NCBI GenBank assembly: GCA_965198715.1
Contig: CBDAPV010000001.1
Location: 2,046,001 to 2,110,000 of the forward strand
Direction: 5' to 3'
Length of the DNA stretch: 64,000 nt
Origin: RH-AL1 sp965198715
Lineage (GTDB): Bacteria; Pseudomonadota; Alphaproteobacteria; Rhizobiales; Beijerinckiaceae
Position numbers and translations under genes: made by a program. The notes beneath the pieces were generated by a model. That model made no database searches. It was not told where the DNA came from and saw only the letters and a program-made list of their open reading frames with translations. Position 1 is the first letter of the stretch. Every line of letters starts with the position of its first letter. Positions 22,250-31,844 of this stretch are shown one piece after another.

Positions 22250-23809
22250 TCATTCGCTGTCGGCGGACTTGGTCTTCTTGGCCGTCGGCGTCTTGACGGC
22301 GGGCTTGGCAATTGCCTTCGCGGCCGGCTTCGCTGTCGCCGCCTTCGCAGGTTTCTTGACCGCCGCCGTCCGACCCGCCCTGCTCCTGGCGACGGCCTTG
22401 CTCTTGCCCTCCGCCTGATCGTCGCCCTCAGCGCCGGCGAGCACCTTGGTCTTCGGCGCTTCGGCCGCTGCGGTCAGGGCGCCTGCGCGCCCGCGGCGGC
22501 CATGACTGGCTGCCTTGGCGCGCCGCCCGCGCAGCGGCAGGGCGCGGGGGTCGGCCGCCAGCGGCGCGACGCCGACGCCCTGCATTTCCGGCTGCCCTGC
22601 CGGCGCATAGGCTTCCACTGAAGAGGGGACGGTCTCCGTGCCGATCGGGCTATGTGGCTCGCGCGCCTGCGCAACGGGTCCGGTGTAGCCGGGATCGGCG
22701 CCGACGTGAGCTTGCACCGGCTCAGACGGCTCAGGGCGGATCTGGTTGATGCGCGCCGCCATTGGCGCGCCCGCCAGTGTGCTCGAGGCCCCGAAGAGCG
22801 CGTTGCGCTCGAGGTTCAAGGACGACAGGCCGATCCCGCCGGCCGGCGGGAGCAGCGCGGCATCGAGCTGCTCCACCTCCGCGTTGTATGTCGCGATCAG
22901 CGGCGCACGATTGCGGCAGACCGCGTTGTGCATGTCGGGTGCGCTGCCGCCGGTATCGGGCAGGGACAGGATGGAGGCCGTCGGTCGGTCGATATTGGCG
23001 AAGGCCCGATCGAACAATGCCGCCGCCTTCTCCGTGCGCATCGCGACCGATGGCGCCCCGAACACGATGGTGACGATGCGCCGCCCGTCGCGAAAGGCGC
23101 TCGCCACCACGTTGAAGCCGGCGGCGCATGTGAAACCGGTCTTCATGCCGTCGGCGCCGGGATAACGGCCGAGCAGGTTGTTGTGGTTGGCGATGATCTC
23201 GGGCCCGACCTGCAGCACGCCGATGTCGAACAGCGGCGCCTGTTGCGGGAATTGCGTGTACAGCGCGCGGGCGATCAGGGCCATGTCACGCACCGAGGAG
23301 ACGTGATCGGGGTTGGGCAGGCCGTTGGGGTTGACGAAATGCGACTCGCGCAGCCCGAGGCTCGCGGCCGCCTGGTTCATGTCGTCGGCGAAGGCCTCAA
23401 CCGAGCCCGAAACGCCCTCGGCCACGGTCACTGCAACGTCGTTGGCCGATTTCACCATGAGCATCTTGAGGGCGTTTTCGAGCGTCACCTGCGTGCCGGG
23501 TCGAAAACCCATTTTCGAGGGCGGCATGGTCCGCGCCCGCGCCGAATAGACGAGCGGCGTGTTCATCGCGATCTTGCCGTCGCGGACCGCGGAGAGCGCG
23601 ACGTAGACGGTCATGAGCTTGGTCGTGGAAGCCGGGAACCACGGCCGTGTCGCCTCCTGCTGGTACAGGACCTCGCCGGTGGTGAGATCCATCGTCATTG
23701 CGGGTGTTGCGCGCGCGGGAGACCTCGCCGACAAAGCCGCCGATAAGGCGACCCCGACGAAGGGCAGGAAACGCCGTAGCGCTTGGCAGGCGGAAGGGCA
23801 ACGACGCAT
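22250..23809 (-). CDS. D-alanyl-D-alanine carboxypeptidase (PBP5/6-like) with long Ala/Lys tail
   Basis: The 519-residue exported protein trims stem pentapeptides of peptidoglycan. A signal peptide covers residues about 1-35. Catalytic motifs are STTK (61-64), SAN (121-123) and KTG (about 222-224). The catalytic domain ends near residue 270. A long low-complexity region follows, finishing in Ala/Lys/Pro/Thr repeats, which is unusual in PBP5 itself but common in rhizobial homologues. It may bind peptidoglycan or membrane. The ATG at 23809 follows AGGA. Confidence 0.9.
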   Translation of the reverse strand: MRRCPSACQALRRFLPFVGVALSAALSARSPARATPAMTMDLTTGEVLYQQEATRPWFPASTTKLMTVYVALSAVRDGKIAMNTPLVYSARARTMPPSKMGFRPGTQVTLENALKMLMVKSANDVAVTVAEGVSGSVEAFADDMNQAAASLGLRESHFVNPNGLPNPDHVSSVRDMALIARALYTQFPQQAPLFDIGVLQVGPEIIANHNNLLGRYPGADGMKTGFTCAAGFNVVASAFRDGRRIVTIVFGAPSVAMRTEKAAALFDRAFANIDRPTASILSLPDTGGSAPDMHNAVCRNRAPLIATYNAEVEQLDAALLPPAGGIGLSSLNLERNALFGASSTLAGAPMAARINQIRPEPSEPVQAHVGADPGYTGPVAQAREPHSPIGTETVPSSVEAYAPAGQPEMQGVGVAPLAADPRALPLRGRRAKAASHGRRGRAGALTAAAEAPKTKVLAGAEGDDQAEGKSKAVARSRAGRTAAVKKPAKAATAKPAAKAIAKPAVKTPTAKKTKSADSE

Positions 23810-23978
23810 CAAACGGTCCTGGCTGGACGACCACGCTCCGCCGCAAAGCCTACAAGAGCCTGCCGCGCCGAGATAGGCTCGGATGAGGGCGCGCGACGAA
23901 AAAGCTGAATCGTGACAGGCCTCTATGAAGGCTGCGTGCGGCCAATTGATGACTGCGCGTCGAGGCGTCCGGCGGCTG

Positions 23979-24281
23979 CTACTCGCCCGGCACCTTTGCC
24001 TCGATGGCGATGGCGTGGACCCTTTCGGGTCCCATCTCCCCGGCGACGAGCGCGTTGATCGTGCGATGGCGTTCGAGAAGGCTCTTGCCTCGAAAGCTTT
24101 CCGAGACCACCTTGATGCGGAAGTGCGTTTCCCCCGGCGCGCCGGCGGTTCCGCTCCTCTCCATCATGTGTGCGTGCTTGGCGTGCTTGTGCGACTCGTC
24201 GATGACGTCGAGCGCAGTTGGCGCGAGCGCGGCCTGCAGCGTGTTCCGGATACGACCTGCGACGGGATGTGCCTCTTGCAT
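23979..24281 (-). CDS. bolA: BolA-family protein
   Basis: The 100-residue protein has the BolA fold: an N-terminal helix (GRIRNTLQAALAPTALDVID), a region with HKHAKH, then FRIKVVSESFRGKSLLERHR with the conserved C-terminal His and the helix AIAIEAKVP. BolA proteins pair with monothiol glutaredoxins to handle iron-sulfur clusters. It is divergent from the DnaJ-domain gene across 92 bases. Confidence 0.93.
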   Translation of the reverse strand: MQEAHPVAGRIRNTLQAALAPTALDVIDESHKHAKHAHMMERSGTAGAPGETHFRIKVVSESFRGKSLLERHRTINALVAGEMGPERVHAIAIEAKVPGE

Positions 24282-24373
24282 GATGTCAACCTTTCCTCGA
24301 GCTTGGCTGAAGCTTGCGTCACGCTCGCCCCGCCGCTTGATGCCACGTGAAACCCGCCCATAATGACCGAGCC

Positions 24374-24982
24374 ATGAATCTGAATTCGCGCCTGTTCGAC
24401 TCGATCCGCGTCAAGCCCGACGCCGGTAAACCCGCACCTGCACCGCAGCAGGTGCATTGCGACTTTCCCGGATGCACGCGCGAAGGCGAGTTCCGAGCCC
24501 CGCAGGGCCGTGATCGCGAAGGGCAGTTCTTCTGCTTCTGCCTCGACCACGTCCGTGAGTACAACGCGTCGTACAATTATTTCAACGGCATGAGCGCCGA
24601 TGACGTCGCCAACTACCAGCGCGATGCGTTGACCGGACACAGGCCGACCTGGACGATGGGCTCCAACCGCGCCGCGAAGGGCTTTCGCGAGGACGGTGAT
24701 GCTGGAACAAGCGATACGCTCGGCATGTTCCGTGCACAGCCCCACGCAGCGGCCTCGCGCAAACGCGAGCCGTTGAAGCCAAGGGTGGGGGTGGCGGCCA
24801 TGAAGGCGCTCGATACCCTGGGTCTTGATGACACGGCCGGCGCACCGACGGTCAAAGCGCGCTATAAGGATCTCGTCAAGCAGCTCCACCCTGATGCCAA
24901 CGGGGGCGATCGCGCGAACGAGGACAGGCTGCGGGAGATCATCCGCGCCTACAATTATCTGAAGACCGTGAAGCTCGCTTGA
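24374..24982 (+). CDS. DnaJ-domain protein
   Basis: The 202-residue protein has a C-terminal J domain with the HPD signature in KQLHPDANGG (about residue 181) and AYNYLKTV. The N-terminal half carries a Cys-containing motif (CDFPGCTREGEF, then FFCFCLDHVREYN), which is likely zinc-binding. This architecture is typical in Rhizobiales upstream of cobS. It would stimulate an Hsp70 in the cytoplasm with unknown clients. The ATG at 24374 starts MNLNSRLFDSIRVKP, the conserved beginning. A GTG at 24347 is also open. Confidence 0.88.
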   Translation: MNLNSRLFDSIRVKPDAGKPAPAPQQVHCDFPGCTREGEFRAPQGRDREGQFFCFCLDHVREYNASYNYFNGMSADDVANYQRDALTGHRPTWTMGSNRAAKGFREDGDAGTSDTLGMFRAQPHAAASRKREPLKPRVGVAAMKALDTLGLDDTAGAPTVKARYKDLVKQLHPDANGGDRANEDRLREIIRAYNYLKTVKLA

Positions 24983-25026
24983 GGCGATCCGGTCGCCGCC
25001 GAGGCGGCACAACGGGGTGAGAGTCG

Positions 25027-26046
25027 ATGCAGAGCGTGATCACCGATGTGGGCTCGCCCGGCGGCATCCCCGATATGAATGTGTCGGTGCGCCAGGTATT
25101 CGGGATCGACTCCGACATGGAAGCTCCGGCATTCTCGACAGGCGATCAGCATGTTCCCGAGCTTGATCCCGATTACCTGTTCGACCGCGACACCACGCTC
25201 GCGATCCTTGCCGGCTTCGCCAAGAACCGCCGCGTCATGGTCACGGGTTACCACGGTACCGGCAAGTCGACGCATATCGAGCAGGTGGCGGCGCGGCTGA
25301 ACTGGCCCTGCGTGCGCATCAACCTCGACAGCCACGTCTCCCGCGTCGACCTCGTCGGCAAGGATGCGATCGTGCTCAAGGACGGCAAGCAGGTGACCGA
25401 GTTCAAGGATGGCATCCTGCCCTGGGCGCTGCAGAACAATATAGCTCTGTGTTTCGACGAATACGACGCTGGGCGCCCCGACGTCATGTTCGTGATTCAG
25501 CGCGTGCTCGAGGTTGCCGGTCGACTGACGCTGCTCGACCAGAGTCGCGTCATCCGCCCGCATCCCTCGTTTCGGCTATTCGCCACCACTAACACGATCG
25601 GCCTCGGCGATACGTCCGGGCTGTACCACGGCACACAGCAGATCAATCAAGGGCAGATGGATCGCTGGTCGATCGTCGCGACGCTGAACTACCTGCCGCA
25701 CGATCGCGAGGTTGACATCGTCATGGCCAAGGTGCCGAAGTTCGCCAAGGCCGGCGATGCCAAGGGGTCCATGAAAGGCGGTCGCGACACCGTTTCAAAG
25801 ATGGTGCGGGTCGCCGACCTGACGCGCAACGCCTTCATGACCGGCGATCTCTCGACCGTGATGAGCCCGCGCACCGTGATCACCTGGGCCGAGAATGCCG
25901 AGATCTTCGGTGACATCGGCTTCGCCTTTCGTTTGACGTTCCTCAACAAATGCGACGAGCTCGAGCGGACGCTGGTGGCCGAATTCTACCAGCGCTGCTT
26001 CGGCCAAGAACTGCCCGAGAGCGCGGTCAACGTCGTGATGAGCTGA
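25027..26046 (+). CDS. cobS: Cobaltochelatase subunit CobS
   Basis: The 339-residue AAA+ ATPase works with CobT and CobN to insert cobalt into hydrogenobyrinic acid a,c-diamide in the aerobic cobalamin pathway. Walker A is GYHGTGKS (residues 74-81) and Walker B is LCFDEYDAG (near 140). The sequence matches CobS over its full length, including FATTNTIGLGDTSGLYHGTQ. Its usual partner cobT is separated from it by a DUF29 gene. No cobN is in the window. Confidence 0.96.
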   Translation: MQSVITDVGSPGGIPDMNVSVRQVFGIDSDMEAPAFSTGDQHVPELDPDYLFDRDTTLAILAGFAKNRRVMVTGYHGTGKSTHIEQVAARLNWPCVRINLDSHVSRVDLVGKDAIVLKDGKQVTEFKDGILPWALQNNIALCFDEYDAGRPDVMFVIQRVLEVAGRLTLLDQSRVIRPHPSFRLFATTNTIGLGDTSGLYHGTQQINQGQMDRWSIVATLNYLPHDREVDIVMAKVPKFAKAGDAKGSMKGGRDTVSKMVRVADLTRNAFMTGDLSTVMSPRTVITWAENAEIFGDIGFAFRLTFLNKCDELERTLVAEFYQRCFGQELPESAVNVVMS

Positions 26047-26057
26047 ATGGAAGCCCG

Positions 26058-26582
26058 ATGGACGAGCGTGCCGGTTTCATAGTCTCGCCCCTCTTGGGAA
26101 GGTCGTCGTCGGTGCAGCGTTCGAGTCACGAGCCGGATCCGCTGAAAGGGGGGGATGTCTACAAGTGGGCGGTCGAGCAGGCAATGTTGATCCGGAATGG
26201 TCAGTACGATGCGATTGACTGGGTCAACGTAGCCGATGAAATCGAAAGCGTGGGCAATTCAGAATTCAGGACATTAGCTAGTAATATCGAAATCGTTCTC
26301 AGTCATATGATGAAGTGGGATCACCAAGCGGAAAGGCGATCACGTTCATGGTCTAGCTCGATTATAGAGCATCGCCAACGCATTGTTTCCGATTTGAGCG
26401 ATAGTCCTAGTTTGAAGTCTCGCCTTCAGGAAGCTATTGACCGGGGCTATCGCTTGGGCAGGATTGTGGCGGCAAGACAAACGAGACTGCCGCTTCAGAC
26501 CTTTGCCATAACCTGTCCCTATACTTGGGATGCAATCATGGATCGTCCTTTCATCTTCGATCCGACGACTGAAATCGAGTGA
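26058..26582 (+). CDS. DUF29-family protein lying between cobS and cobT
   Basis: The 174-residue product contains the DUF29 pattern: DVYKWAVEQAMLIRNGQYD, then WVNVADEIESVGNSE, and IEIVLSHMMKWDHQ. DUF29 proteins are widespread in cyanobacteria and proteobacteria with no proven function. The gene is clearly richer in A and T than cobS and cobT, which suggests later acquisition. It starts 11 bases after the cobS stop and shares ATGA-like overlap with cobT (its stop overlaps the cobT GTG), so the operon could still be transcribed together. Confidence 0.85.
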   Translation: MDERAGFIVSPLLGRSSSVQRSSHEPDPLKGGDVYKWAVEQAMLIRNGQYDAIDWVNVADEIESVGNSEFRTLASNIEIVLSHMMKWDHQAERRSRSWSSSIIEHRQRIVSDLSDSPSLKSRLQEAIDRGYRLGRIVAARQTRLPLQTFAITCPYTWDAIMDRPFIFDPTTEIE

Positions 26583-28477
26583 CTTCCAACCACAAGCCCC
26601 CGCAGAAGACCGAGGCGCCGCAGGAGCCGTTCAAGCGCGCGGTGGCCGGTTGCATGCGCGCGATGTCGGGCGATGCCGAGCTGGAGGTGACCTACGCGCC
26701 GGAGCGCCCCAGCCTGATCCGCTCCGCGGAAGGCGCCAAGGCGCGGCTACCCGAACCGACCCGCAAGCTCGATCCCAAGGATGCGGCCATCGTGCGCGGC
26801 CACGCCGACGCGATGGCTCTGCGTTTGTCATGCCACGACACCGAGGTGCACCGCCGGCTAGCGCCGCAGAGCGCGGCAGGGCGCGCCTGCTTCGATGCCG
26901 TCGAGCAGGCGCGGGTGGAGGCGATCGGATCGCGGCGCATGATGGGCGTCGCCTCCAACCTTGCCGCGGTGCTTGACGATCGGCTTATCCGCGCACGTTT
27001 GCCGGAAGCCACGCAGCGCGCCGACGTGCCGCTAGAAGAGGCGCTGGCGCTGATCGTGCGCGAGCGCCTGACCGGCCAGCGCACGCCCAAGAGCGGCGAG
27101 CGCTGCGTGGAGCTTTGGCGCTCGTGGATCGAGGAGCGCATCGGCCGAGACCTCGATCGTCTCGGGGCGACGATCGAGGACCAGAAGCGCTTCGCGCAGT
27201 CGGTGCAAAAGCTTCTGGCCGCGCTCGAGATGGGAGAGGAGTCGGGATCCAGCGAGGACACCGACGAGGAAGACCAGTCCGACGAGGCCAAAGCCGATGC
27301 CGAGCAGGACGAGGAGCGCCAAGGCGAAGCCGAGCGTTCCGAAGACGGCACGCAGGGTGACAAGGCGGAGGCCTCGACAGAAGAGATGGAAGATACGGCG
27401 ATGGACGTCGCCGAGGCACCCAGCGGCGAGAGCGACGAAGAGGCCGAATACTCCGACGCCGAGCAGGCGAGCGACGCTCGTCGTGCGCCGGCGGGGCGCC
27501 CTCAGGAGAACCGCGGGCCGGACTACAAGGCCTTTTCGCGAACGAGCGACGAGACCATCGCCGCTGAGGATCTGTGCGATCCCGAGGAACTCGAACGCCT
27601 CCGCTCGTTCCTCGACAAGCAATTGCAGAACCTGTCCTCGATCGTCGCGCGTCTCGCCAACCGACTGCAGCGTCGCCTGATGGCGCAGCAGAACCGCTCT
27701 TGGGAGTTCGATCTCGAGGAAGGGCTGCTCGACCCGGTGCGATTGCCGCGCATCATCGTCGATCCCAACCAGCCGCTCTCGTTCAAGCGGGAGAAGGACA
27801 CAGATTTCCGCGACACTGTGGTGACGCTGCTGCTCGACAATTCAGGTTCGATGCGCGGTCGCCCCATCACCGTCGCAGCGACCTGCGCCGACATTCTTGC
27901 GCGCACGCTCGAACGCTGCGGCGTCAAGGTCGAGATCCTCGGCTTCACCACTAAAGCGTGGAAGGGTGGCGCCGCGCGCGAAGCTTGGCTGCAGGCCGGC
28001 AAGCCGGCATCGCCGGGCCGTCTCAACGACCTACGCCATATTATCTATAAGTCCGCCGATGCACCATGGCGTCGGGCCCGCAAGAACCTCGGCTTGATGA
28101 TGCGCGAGGGGCTGCTCAAGGAGAACATCGACGGCGAGGCGCTTGACTGGGCGCACAAGCGTCTGCTTGGTCGGCCGGAGCAGCGCCGGATCCTGATGAT
28201 GATCTCGGACGGAGCGCCGGTCGACGACTCGACCCTCTCGGTCAATCCAGGAAATTACCTAGAGCGGCACCTGCGCCACGTGATTGAGGAGATCGAAACA
28301 CGTTCGCCGGTCGAGCTGATCGCCATTGGGATCGGCCATGATGTCACGCGCTACTATCGTCGCGCCGTCACGATCGTCGACGCCGAGGAACTAGGCGGCG
28401 CCATGACGGAGAAGCTTGCGGAACTGTTCAAAGAGACTAGCAAACCGTCGTTCCACACTCGTCAAACGCTACACTAA
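26579..28477 (+). CDS. cobT: Cobaltochelatase subunit CobT
   Basis: The 632-residue protein is the VWA subunit of aerobic cobaltochelatase. The N-terminal domain is about 200 residues. A strongly acidic Glu/Asp-rich linker (about 220-310) follows, then a C-terminal VWA domain with the metal-binding DNSGSMRG (about residue 420) and MMISDGAPVDDSTLS. The start is GTG and overlaps the stop of the preceding DUF29 gene. CobT forms a chaperone-like complex with CobS. Confidence 0.96.
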   Translation: MTSNHKPPQKTEAPQEPFKRAVAGCMRAMSGDAELEVTYAPERPSLIRSAEGAKARLPEPTRKLDPKDAAIVRGHADAMALRLSCHDTEVHRRLAPQSAAGRACFDAVEQARVEAIGSRRMMGVASNLAAVLDDRLIRARLPEATQRADVPLEEALALIVRERLTGQRTPKSGERCVELWRSWIEERIGRDLDRLGATIEDQKRFAQSVQKLLAALEMGEESGSSEDTDEEDQSDEAKADAEQDEERQGEAERSEDGTQGDKAEASTEEMEDTAMDVAEAPSGESDEEAEYSDAEQASDARRAPAGRPQENRGPDYKAFSRTSDETIAAEDLCDPEELERLRSFLDKQLQNLSSIVARLANRLQRRLMAQQNRSWEFDLEEGLLDPVRLPRIIVDPNQPLSFKREKDTDFRDTVVTLLLDNSGSMRGRPITVAATCADILARTLERCGVKVEILGFTTKAWKGGAAREAWLQAGKPASPGRLNDLRHIIYKSADAPWRRARKNLGLMMREGLLKENIDGEALDWAHKRLLGRPEQRRILMMISDGAPVDDSTLSVNPGNYLERHLRHVIEEIETRSPVELIAIGIGHDVTRYYRRAVTIVDAEELGGAMTEKLAELFKETSKPSFHTRQTLH

Positions 28478-28591
28478 TGCAACGTCCGCGTTGCAGACTT
28501 GCTCCAATATAGAAACATAGCGAAAACAGATCTTGTGAAGAAGAGCGAGCCGGGTAGGTAGGCGGCGGGCTCCTTGTTTTAAGGCTCAAGC

Positions 28592-29458
28592 CTAGCCGGC
28601 GAACTCTACCATCGCATGCTTGGTGGTAAGGGCCGTCCGCAACTTCTCCATAGCACGACTCTCGATCTGGCGTACCCGCTCTTTAGAGATCCCGAGCTGA
28701 ACACCCAATTCCTCGAGCGTCATTCCTTCTTCGCTCAGTCGGCGTTCGCGTAAAATGTTGTATTCACGCTCGGAAAGATGCGTCAGCGCGTCCTTCAGCC
28801 AAGCAACCCGCCGGTCCGTATCGATGGCACCGCCGACCGTCTCATCCTGCAAGGGTTGCTTGTCGACGAGAAACTCGATGCGCTCGGACGCCGAATTGTC
28901 TGCGTCGGCCACAGGTGCGTTGAGCGAAACATCCGGGCCCGAAAGGCGAGTGTCCATCATCTCGACATCGGCGCGGTTGACGCCAAGAGCCTTTGCAATC
29001 TCGCTCATTAGCACGAAGTTGCCACGCGGCTCGCCTCCGACGCTGAGCTTGGCGCGCAGACGACGCAGGTTGAAGAACAAGGCTTTCTGGGCGGATGAAG
29101 TGCCACCACGCACGATCGACCAGTTCCGGAGGATGTAGTCCTGGATGGACGCCCTTATCCACCACGTCGCATAGGTCGAGAACCGCACCTCTCGATCCGG
29201 ATCGAAACGCGCCGCTGCTTCGAGCAGACCAACGTGGCCTTCTTGGATAAGGTCAGCGACAGGTAACCCATAATGGCGGAACTTGACGGCGATCGAAATG
29301 ACAAGGCGCATGTGCGCCTCAGCAAGTTCGTGCAGCGCCTGCTCGTCCTTGTTGTCCTTCCAACGAACTGCGAGATCGTGCTCGTCGTCTCTCTCGAGGA
29401 AGGGCGCGGCCATCGCCGTCCTGACAAGCTGCTGCCCAACGCCGATGAGTTGACCCAT
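28592..29458 (-). CDS. rpoH: RNA polymerase sigma-32 factor RpoH
   Basis: The 288-residue sigma factor directs heat-shock transcription. Region 2 contains HMRLVISIAVKFRHYGLPVA and STYATWWIRASIQDY. The RpoH box reads QKALFFNLRRLRA. Region 4 ends with LSEREYNILRERRL and QLGISKERVRQIESRAMEKL. The ATG at 29458 has GGGAGAGG upstream. HrcA at 3.8 kb is the other heat-shock regulator in the window. Several Rhizobiales have more than one RpoH, so paralogues elsewhere are possible. Confidence 0.96.
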   Translation of the reverse strand: MGQLIGVGQQLVRTAMAAPFLERDDEHDLAVRWKDNKDEQALHELAEAHMRLVISIAVKFRHYGLPVADLIQEGHVGLLEAAARFDPDREVRFSTYATWWIRASIQDYILRNWSIVRGGTSSAQKALFFNLRRLRAKLSVGGEPRGNFVLMSEIAKALGVNRADVEMMDTRLSGPDVSLNAPVADADNSASERIEFLVDKQPLQDETVGGAIDTDRRVAWLKDALTHLSEREYNILRERRLSEEGMTLEELGVQLGISKERVRQIESRAMEKLRTALTTKHAMVEFAG

Positions 29459-29571
29459 GACCTCTCCCGCTCGCCTTGCGGCGACCTTCGATCCCCGAGG
29501 AGGATCTTCGTTTCGGTACGTCCCAGGAACAGCGGTCGACCCGCTCAGGTTCCGCTCGCGGCGGGCGTCGG

Positions 29572-31017
29572 CTATTCGACAACCAGCTTGTAGCGCTCGC
29601 CCGGCTTCAGGGCGGTGTCGCCTTCTAGGCCATTGACGAGCTCGAATGTCTCGAGCGGCTTGTCGGGCACGACCATGCGGGCGGACGTCGCCGCCGGCGT
29701 GTCGCCCGCCGTAGCGGTGAAGAGGCCGATGCGCAGCGGCTTTACCTTGCCGGCCTCTTGGGAGCCAAGGCGTCGGAACGAATCGATCGAAACGCGAAAC
29801 ACTTTCTCGGCCGCAGGATCGATCCCATGGGCAGCGAAGATCACCCGATAGACTTCTTCGTCGTCGAACCGGATTGCGGCGAGGCGGAAATTCCACTCGC
29901 CGGCGCGCGCCGTAGCGACGACCGCGGGCATGCCGCTCACCGTGACCTTCTCGATCGAGCTGTCGATGAGCCCGTCGATCCAGCCGGAGCGCACGTAGGC
30001 TTCCAGATCCTGGGATTCGGGCACAGCCACGCTGTCGAGCCGCAGCGCCTCGATCCCGCCGTCCTTGACGCCAAGCACCGCCTGGGTCGAGTTCTCCAGC
30101 ACGAAACCTTCGGGCGCGGTGAAGACGAAGCCGAGCTTCGGCTGCGTGAAGACACGGCCGCGGATCGTGCCTTCCGACGGATCGTCCCCGAACATTATGC
30201 CGTCGATGGCAGACAGGTAGGCCTCGCGGTCGCGCGTGCCGATATCGGGGGCACCGAAGCTGCGGGCGACCCGCACCGCGGCGGCGATCCGCTCCGGCGT
30301 CGAAGGATGGGTGGCGAGGATGTCGGGCTTGGTGGCGCTCGAGTTCTGCCCGATGAGCGAGGCGCGCAGCGCCGACGAGCGGCCTAGCGCAGCGAGGAAA
30401 CGGCTGGCGCCGTAGGGATCATAACCCGCCTTGGCGATGGTCTTGATGCCGCGCTCGTCGGCCTGCAGCTCCTGAAGGCGCGAGAAGCCGGCGATCGAAA
30501 GCTTGCCCATCTGCTCGATCTGGTCGCCACGCTCCTTGTTCTGCACGAGGTGGGCGACCCGGCTGATCACGGCGGCGCGCCTGGCCTGCTCATCGCGGGC
30601 GACAGCATGCTTCTCCGTCACGTGAGCGATCTCGTGGGCCATCACCGCCGCCACTTCGGAGCCGTCGTTGGCGAGCGCGAGCAGGCCACGCGTGACGAAC
30701 AGGTCGCCTGAGGGCAGGGCGAAGGCGTTGACAATGGGCGTGTTGAGGATCGTGACCTTGTAGGTCTTGCCCTCGAGCTCACCCGTGCCCGTCAGCTTCG
30801 CCAGGACGGCATCGAGGTACTTGGTGAGCCCGGGGTTCTTGTACTCGCCGCCGAAGAGCGCGACCATCCGCTTGTGCTCGGCCAAGGACGTGCTCTCGGT
30901 GATCACGCGCGGCGCCGTCGGCGCCTCGATGTGCTGCACCGTGATGCCCTGCTGGTCGATGGTGGCGCAGCCGGCGAGGCAGGCCATGACCGCGAGCAGG
31001 AGGACGGGCCGCCTCAT
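29572..31017 (-). CDS. M48-family metalloprotease lipoprotein
   Basis: The 481-residue protein has a lipoprotein signal (LAGC, Cys at about residue 16). Its zinc motif is HEIAH in VMAHEIAHVTEKHA (about residue 127), and the third ligand is in ELQADERG (about 181). The family is the BepA/LoiP-like periplasmic M48 proteases that act in outer-membrane protein quality control. The C-terminal 200 residues form an extra domain without a recognised motif. Its start overlaps the upstream nuclease-like gene by four bases (ATGA). Confidence 0.92.
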   Translation of the reverse strand: MRRPVLLLAVMACLAGCATIDQQGITVQHIEAPTAPRVITESTSLAEHKRMVALFGGEYKNPGLTKYLDAVLAKLTGTGELEGKTYKVTILNTPIVNAFALPSGDLFVTRGLLALANDGSEVAAVMAHEIAHVTEKHAVARDEQARRAAVISRVAHLVQNKERGDQIEQMGKLSIAGFSRLQELQADERGIKTIAKAGYDPYGASRFLAALGRSSALRASLIGQNSSATKPDILATHPSTPERIAAAVRVARSFGAPDIGTRDREAYLSAIDGIMFGDDPSEGTIRGRVFTQPKLGFVFTAPEGFVLENSTQAVLGVKDGGIEALRLDSVAVPESQDLEAYVRSGWIDGLIDSSIEKVTVSGMPAVVATARAGEWNFRLAAIRFDDEEVYRVIFAAHGIDPAAEKVFRVSIDSFRRLGSQEAGKVKPLRIGLFTATAGDTPAATSARMVVPDKPLETFELVNGLEGDTALKPGERYKLVVE

Positions 31018-31844
31018 GGCGCCTCGTCCTTGGCGGAGCTTTCGGTATCTTTCGCAACCGGCAGCAGCTCCAGCGCGTCCGGACCGGCGATCTCGACCTG
31101 CGGCCCGAAATGCAGGTCGAGGAGCCCGCGCAGGCGCAGGGTCCGGCCGATGAGCGCCTCGAAATGCAAGCCTTGCTCCTCGAATCGTTTGACGACCTTC
31201 GGCAGGACCACCGCGACGAGCAGGCCTTGCTTGACCTCGCCCGGCGCGGCGAAGCGCAGCTTGGTACGGAACGGCCCGGGATCGACGCGCCACAGACGTC
31301 CCTCTGCCACGACGATCGTCGCCGAATGTTCGGAGAAGGCGGACCGGTCGTCGACGGCGAGGACGCCATAGTACGGATCATGCCACAGGCCAAGGCTCGC
31401 CGCACGGGCTGCGGCCTCCGCCTCGAGCAAGGCGTCGCGGCAGGGCTGGGCGGCCGGTTCGGACAGGTAGCGGCCGAGCCCTGCGGCGATCGCGAGGTGG
31501 ACCAGTCCGCCCGGCGAAGGATCGCCGTCGAGAAAGATCATTGCCGGCAGCCGATTCCAGCGGTCGGGCTTGTCGGACAGCAACCGCGCCGTGACCTGTT
31601 TACCCGCGACCGCTGCGGCGAGCGCCGCCTGGCTCGTGGCACCGAGGTCGGGATCGCCGGGCGACGGCCCGGCTGGGTCGAAGCCGACAAGGCGGAGTTT
31701 TTGGCCTTCGATCAGGCGCAGCTCCAGACGCGGGTCCACGGCCGCGATGGTGACGGGCACGGTCCCGGCGGAAGGGCAGGCCGTCTCGCAGCGTGCGGCC
31801 GACGCGGCGAGCAGCACCAGCGCGAGGCCTACCACGCGGATCAT
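31014..31844 (-). CDS. Thermonuclease (SNase-like) family protein
   Basis: The 276-residue exported protein has a signal peptide (cleavage near residues 18-20) and an SNase-like region with LRLVGFDPAG and an Ala-rich helix ending in SLGLWHDPYYGV. The typical catalytic Arg/Glu/Arg set is not evident, so nuclease activity is uncertain. A C-terminal part of about 100 residues is OB-like, with TLRLRGLLDLHFGPQVEIAG. The gene overlaps arfB by one base and the M48 gene by four, forming a tight operon. Confidence 0.75.
   Translation of the reverse strand: MIRVVGLALVLLAASAARCETACPSAGTVPVTIAAVDPRLELRLIEGQKLRLVGFDPAGPSPGDPDLGATSQAALAAAVAGKQVTARLLSDKPDRWNRLPAMIFLDGDPSPGGLVHLAIAAGLGRYLSEPAAQPCRDALLEAEAAARAASLGLWHDPYYGVLAVDDRSAFSEHSATIVVAEGRLWRVDPGPFRTKLRFAAPGEVKQGLLVAVVLPKVVKRFEEQGLHFEALIGRTLRLRGLLDLHFGPQVEIAGPDALELLPVAKDTESSAKDEAP

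Noticed and set aside
24982..25027. Cobalamin riboswitch before cobS
   Set aside because: The gap is only 44 bases and lacks the B12-box; too short for a riboswitch.
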